7,642 bases of DNA from a bacterium UBP10_UBA1149 (GTDB taxonomy: Bacteria; Desulfobacterota; Binatia; UBA1149). The stretch lies in the NCBI GenBank assembly GCA_002311335.1, contig DBZX01000076.1:8079-15720 (forward strand). Reading direction: 5' to 3'. The notes beneath the pieces are model-generated. The model was not told where the DNA came from and did no database searches. It saw only the letters and a list, made by a program, of their open reading frames with translations. Positions 5,288 to 7,642 of this stretch are shown here, piece after piece (the first letter of the stretch is position 1; each line of letters opens with the position of its first letter). Made by a program: the position numbers and the translations under genes.

Positions 5288-7642
5288 ATGGCTGGCGAAG
5301 AGGCACGGGCCCCGTTTCAAGACGAAATGGGATTTACGCTGGACGATAACTGGTCAACATCGGTCAGCGCCGAGGACCTCGGGCTGGACCCCGACCTGCT
5401 CGAGAGGCTGGCCGACGCGGGGCCGCTGTGTTTCCTGGATTTCGAGGCTACCGGACTCGACACCGACGACGATGACCTCATAGAGGCCGGCGCCCTGCTC
5501 GTTGACCCCGGCGGCAGAGGCCTCGCCGTCTTTTCCACCTTCATCAAGAGCTCCAAGCCGCTCAGCGCCTTCATCCGCCGCCTGACCGGCATAAGCGACG
5601 ACGATCTCGCTGCGGCCCCCGCGCCGGCAGACGTGTTCGCCGCGCTCGACAAGTTCATAGGCGAGGCGGCCGTGGTGGCGCACAATACCTCGTTCGAGAG
5701 CAGCTGGCTCAGAAAACAGGTGAGCCCGCGCTTCGGCGACCACGAGTTTCTCGAAACCCTGGACCTGTTTGCGCTGGTGTACCCCGACCTGCCCAACATG
5801 AAACTCGACACGCTGTGCCGCATGAAACTCGGGCGCAGCGAACGCCATCGCGCCCTGGACGACACGCTGGACACCGCGCGCCTGGTACTGCGGATTTTCG
5901 AAGAATCGGCCGCGGGCGACCCCGCCGGGGCCAACGCCAGGGCGGCCCTCGAAAATTACGGGCCCACCTGCAACTGGTTGCCCAGGCTCAAGCGCTTACC
6001 GGTGTCCGACCTGAAACGTGAGCCCCCACTCGAGCTGCGCAGTGACGACTCGCCCCGGCTCGAAGCCGTTCCCTTTGACGTGGAGGCCATCGCCGATCGT
6101 CTTCTCAACCAGGACGCCGGAGCCTCGGTCATCGCCGGCTACGCGCCGCGCCAGGAGCAGGTAGACCTCATGCGCCACGTCTTTGCCTGCTTCAAGGGCG
6201 AAGAGGGACGAAGCGTGCGCCTGTGCGAAGCCGGTACCGGTATCGGTAAGACGCTGGCCTACCTGGCGGTCGCGATACCGTTTGCGCGCAGCACCGGCGA
6301 GCAGGTGCTGGTGACTACCTCCAGCAAGCTGCTGCAACGGCAACTGCTCGAAAAGGACATCCCGGCCGCCGCTGCCCTCATGGGTTACCCCGACCTGCGC
6401 TTCACCTCCATAAAGGGCAGGGCCAACTACCTGTGCCGCGCCCGGCTGGACGACTTCCTCGACCGCCAGCTCGAGCAACCCGGCCTCGAAGCATCGATGG
6501 CCGTGCCCCTGGTGGCCGCCTTCGCGCGCAGTGCCGGCCACGGCGAAGTCGACCGTATCCCCCAGGCCCTGTACCAGATGAACCCCGACCTCGACCGCTA
6601 CCGTCGCGAAATAACAAGCTCCGACGCGAGCGAGTGCAGCCGCCAGGCCTGCGAGAGCTGCCACGGCGACTGCGTGCTGCGCGAGGCCCGCGCCAGGCTC
6701 GAAGGCGCCGAGATCGCCGTCACCAACCACGACCTGTTGCTGCGCTGGCCCCCCGACTACCCCGCGCTCACGCACCTGGTGGTAGACGAGATCCACGATC
6801 TCGCCGAGCGCGCCGACGCGGCCTACGCGCAGTCGGCCGAAGCCGTTGAAATCAGCCACCGACTCGAAACGATCGCGGGAAGCGGTGGGCGCAAGCCCCT
6901 GGGCGATACCCGCGCGGGCGACGCCGCCCGGAAGGCCTTGGACCTTGTGGAGTTGATATCAGACCAGTCGCGCATGCTGTCGGGGGCCTCGGACGGCCGC
7001 CGCGGCTGGGTAGACGAGCTGGCAATACCGGCCGACGGGGTAAGCTCAAGCGAATGGCAGCCGCTGGTTGACGGCGTGCTCGAACTGGCCGAGCTGCTCG
7101 ACCGCATAGGCAGCATGCTCGACGACATGGGCAAGCCTGACGACAGTCCCGAGGCGGGCGCAGCGTCGGCGCTGCTCGACGCCGCCGGTGTGCTCAACAC
7201 CATACTGCCGCGTCCCCCTTCGCACCTCGTGGTACGCTTCAGGGGGCTGACCCGTAAATCACGCAGATCATGGCGCGTGGTCGCCACCCCGGTGTCGCCC
7301 GCGGCCGACTTCCAGTGCGAGGTACTCGACCGTGTCGAAACCCTTTTCGGGACCTCGGCCACGGTGTGCGTTGGTGAAGACCTGCGCGGGTCGGTTGGAG
7401 CGCTCGAGCTGTCAGAGAGAGCGGGCAGCCGCTACCGCCTGGAAAAACCAGTCGGCAGCCCCTTCGATTACGAAAAAAATCTCGAGGTCGTTTTTCTCTC
7501 AGACCGTACCGATCCCTCCAGCCTCGTACCACGTACCGCCGACGCCATCGCCACGGTGGCCGGCCACCTGGGTGGACGCACACTGGCGCTGTTCACCAGC
7601 CGCGAAAGACTCGAGTACGTAGCCGAGGCGCTCGATGCCCGC
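5288..7642 (+). CDS. dinG: DinG-type Fe-S helicase with N-terminal DnaQ-like 3'-5' exonuclease, C-terminus cut by window edge
   Basis: DinG helicases are XPD-like 5'-3' DNA helicases acting on damaged or structured DNA such as R-loops and forks. The 785 visible residues begin with a DEDDh exonuclease domain: ExoI FLDFEATGLD (Asp51, Glu53), ExoII AHNTSFESSW (131-140, Glu137 where Asp is usual) and ExoIII HRALDD (His187, Asp192). The helicase follows: Q-motif-like YAPRQEQ (285-291), Walker A EAGTGIGKT (314-322), Fe-S candidates Cys383 and Cys450/455/458/462, VTNHDLLL (478-485), Walker B VVDEIHDL (498-505), motif III-like GTSAT (688-692), SPFDYEK (724-730) and the start of motif IV (LGGRTLALFTS, 761-771). 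Motifs V and VI lie beyond the window. ATG 5288 was chosen; it has only a weak ribosome site, and GTG 5267 in frame is an alternative. The gene is divergent from the ParE/RelE-like gene. The domain architecture is clear. Confidence 0.95.
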   Translation, partial: MAGEEARAPFQDEMGFTLDDNWSTSVSAEDLGLDPDLLERLADAGPLCFLDFEATGLDTDDDDLIEAGALLVDPGGRGLAVFSTFIKSSKPLSAFIRRLTGISDDDLAAAPAPADVFAALDKFIGEAAVVAHNTSFESSWLRKQVSPRFGDHEFLETLDLFALVYPDLPNMKLDTLCRMKLGRSERHRALDDTLDTARLVLRIFEESAAGDPAGANARAALENYGPTCNWLPRLKRLPVSDLKREPPLELRSDDSPRLEAVPFDVEAIADRLLNQDAGASVIAGYAPRQEQVDLMRHVFACFKGEEGRSVRLCEAGTGIGKTLAYLAVAIPFARSTGEQVLVTTSSKLLQRQLLEKDIPAAAALMGYPDLRFTSIKGRANYLCRARLDDFLDRQLEQPGLEASMAVPLVAAFARSAGHGEVDRIPQALYQMNPDLDRYRREITSSDASECSRQACESCHGDCVLREARARLEGAEIAVTNHDLLLRWPPDYPALTHLVVDEIHDLAERADAAYAQSAEAVEISHRLETIAGSGGRKPLGDTRAGDAARKALDLVELISDQSRMLSGASDGRRGWVDELAIPADGVSSSEWQPLVDGVLELAELLDRIGSMLDDMGKPDDSPEAGAASALLDAAGVLNTILPRPPSHLVVRFRGLTRKSRRSWRVVATPVSPAADFQCEVLDRVETLFGTSATVCVGEDLRGSVGALELSERAGSRYRLEKPVGSPFDYEKNLEVVFLSDRTDPSSLVPRTADAIATVAGHLGGRTLALFTSRERLEYVAEALDAR

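Noticed and set aside
5124..5306. Minus-strand 60-codon frame as the missing antitoxin of the ParE/RelE-like protein
   Set aside because: It is rich in Arg, Pro and Ala without a DNA-binding pattern, overlaps the dinG start, and overlaps the strong AAGGAG-GTG signal of the neighbouring gene. Nothing supports it as coding.
5996..6859. Long minus-strand open frame (287 codons) opposite the DinG helicase domain
   Set aside because: It is a shadow of the DinG frame, whose Walker A, Fe-S cysteines and DEIH box lie in the same stretch.

Overview
The window is GC-rich (by eye about two thirds G+C) and densely coded, with short or negative intergenic distances and several GTG and TTG starts. It looks like chromosomal DNA from a free-living, high-GC Gram-negative-type bacterium. 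A deltaproteobacterial or similar lineage is possible but is only a guess; no rRNA or lineage marker is present. There are no tRNAs, insertion sequences, CRISPR arrays or phage genes.

Layout, left to right. (1) 1-2521, minus strand: alr (alanine racemase) followed by purH (final two steps of purine synthesis). The genes overlap by 8 nt. purH runs off the left edge and lacks roughly its last 60 residues. (2) 2522-2651: a divergent control region with a strong dyad/hairpin. (3) 2652-4370, plus strand: a compact thiamin operon, thiS-thiG-thiE/tenI. ThiS is the sulfur carrier and ThiG the thiazole synthase. The third protein belongs to the ThiE/TenI family and has a mixed active site, so it could be thiamine phosphate synthase, thiazole tautomerase, or both. 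(4) 4351-5040, minus strand: a small unrecognised 85-residue protein that overlaps the end of the thiamin operon tail to tail, and upstream of it a ParE/RelE-like toxin-fold protein with no visible antitoxin. (5) 5041-5287: a second divergent intergenic region. (6) 5288-7642, plus strand: the first 785 codons of a DinG-type Fe-S helicase fused to an N-terminal DnaQ-like 3'-5' exonuclease. It is cut by the right edge.

Most of the window is housekeeping: cell-wall D-alanine, purines, thiamin and DNA repair. I see no clearly new multi-gene system. The items most worth a second look are the ambiguous ThiE/TenI enzyme, the exonuclease-helicase fusion that keeps its Fe-S cysteines but has an Asp-to-Glu change in ExoII, the solitary ParE/RelE-like protein, the thiS leader hairpin with its triplicated start region, and the unknown 85-residue protein.
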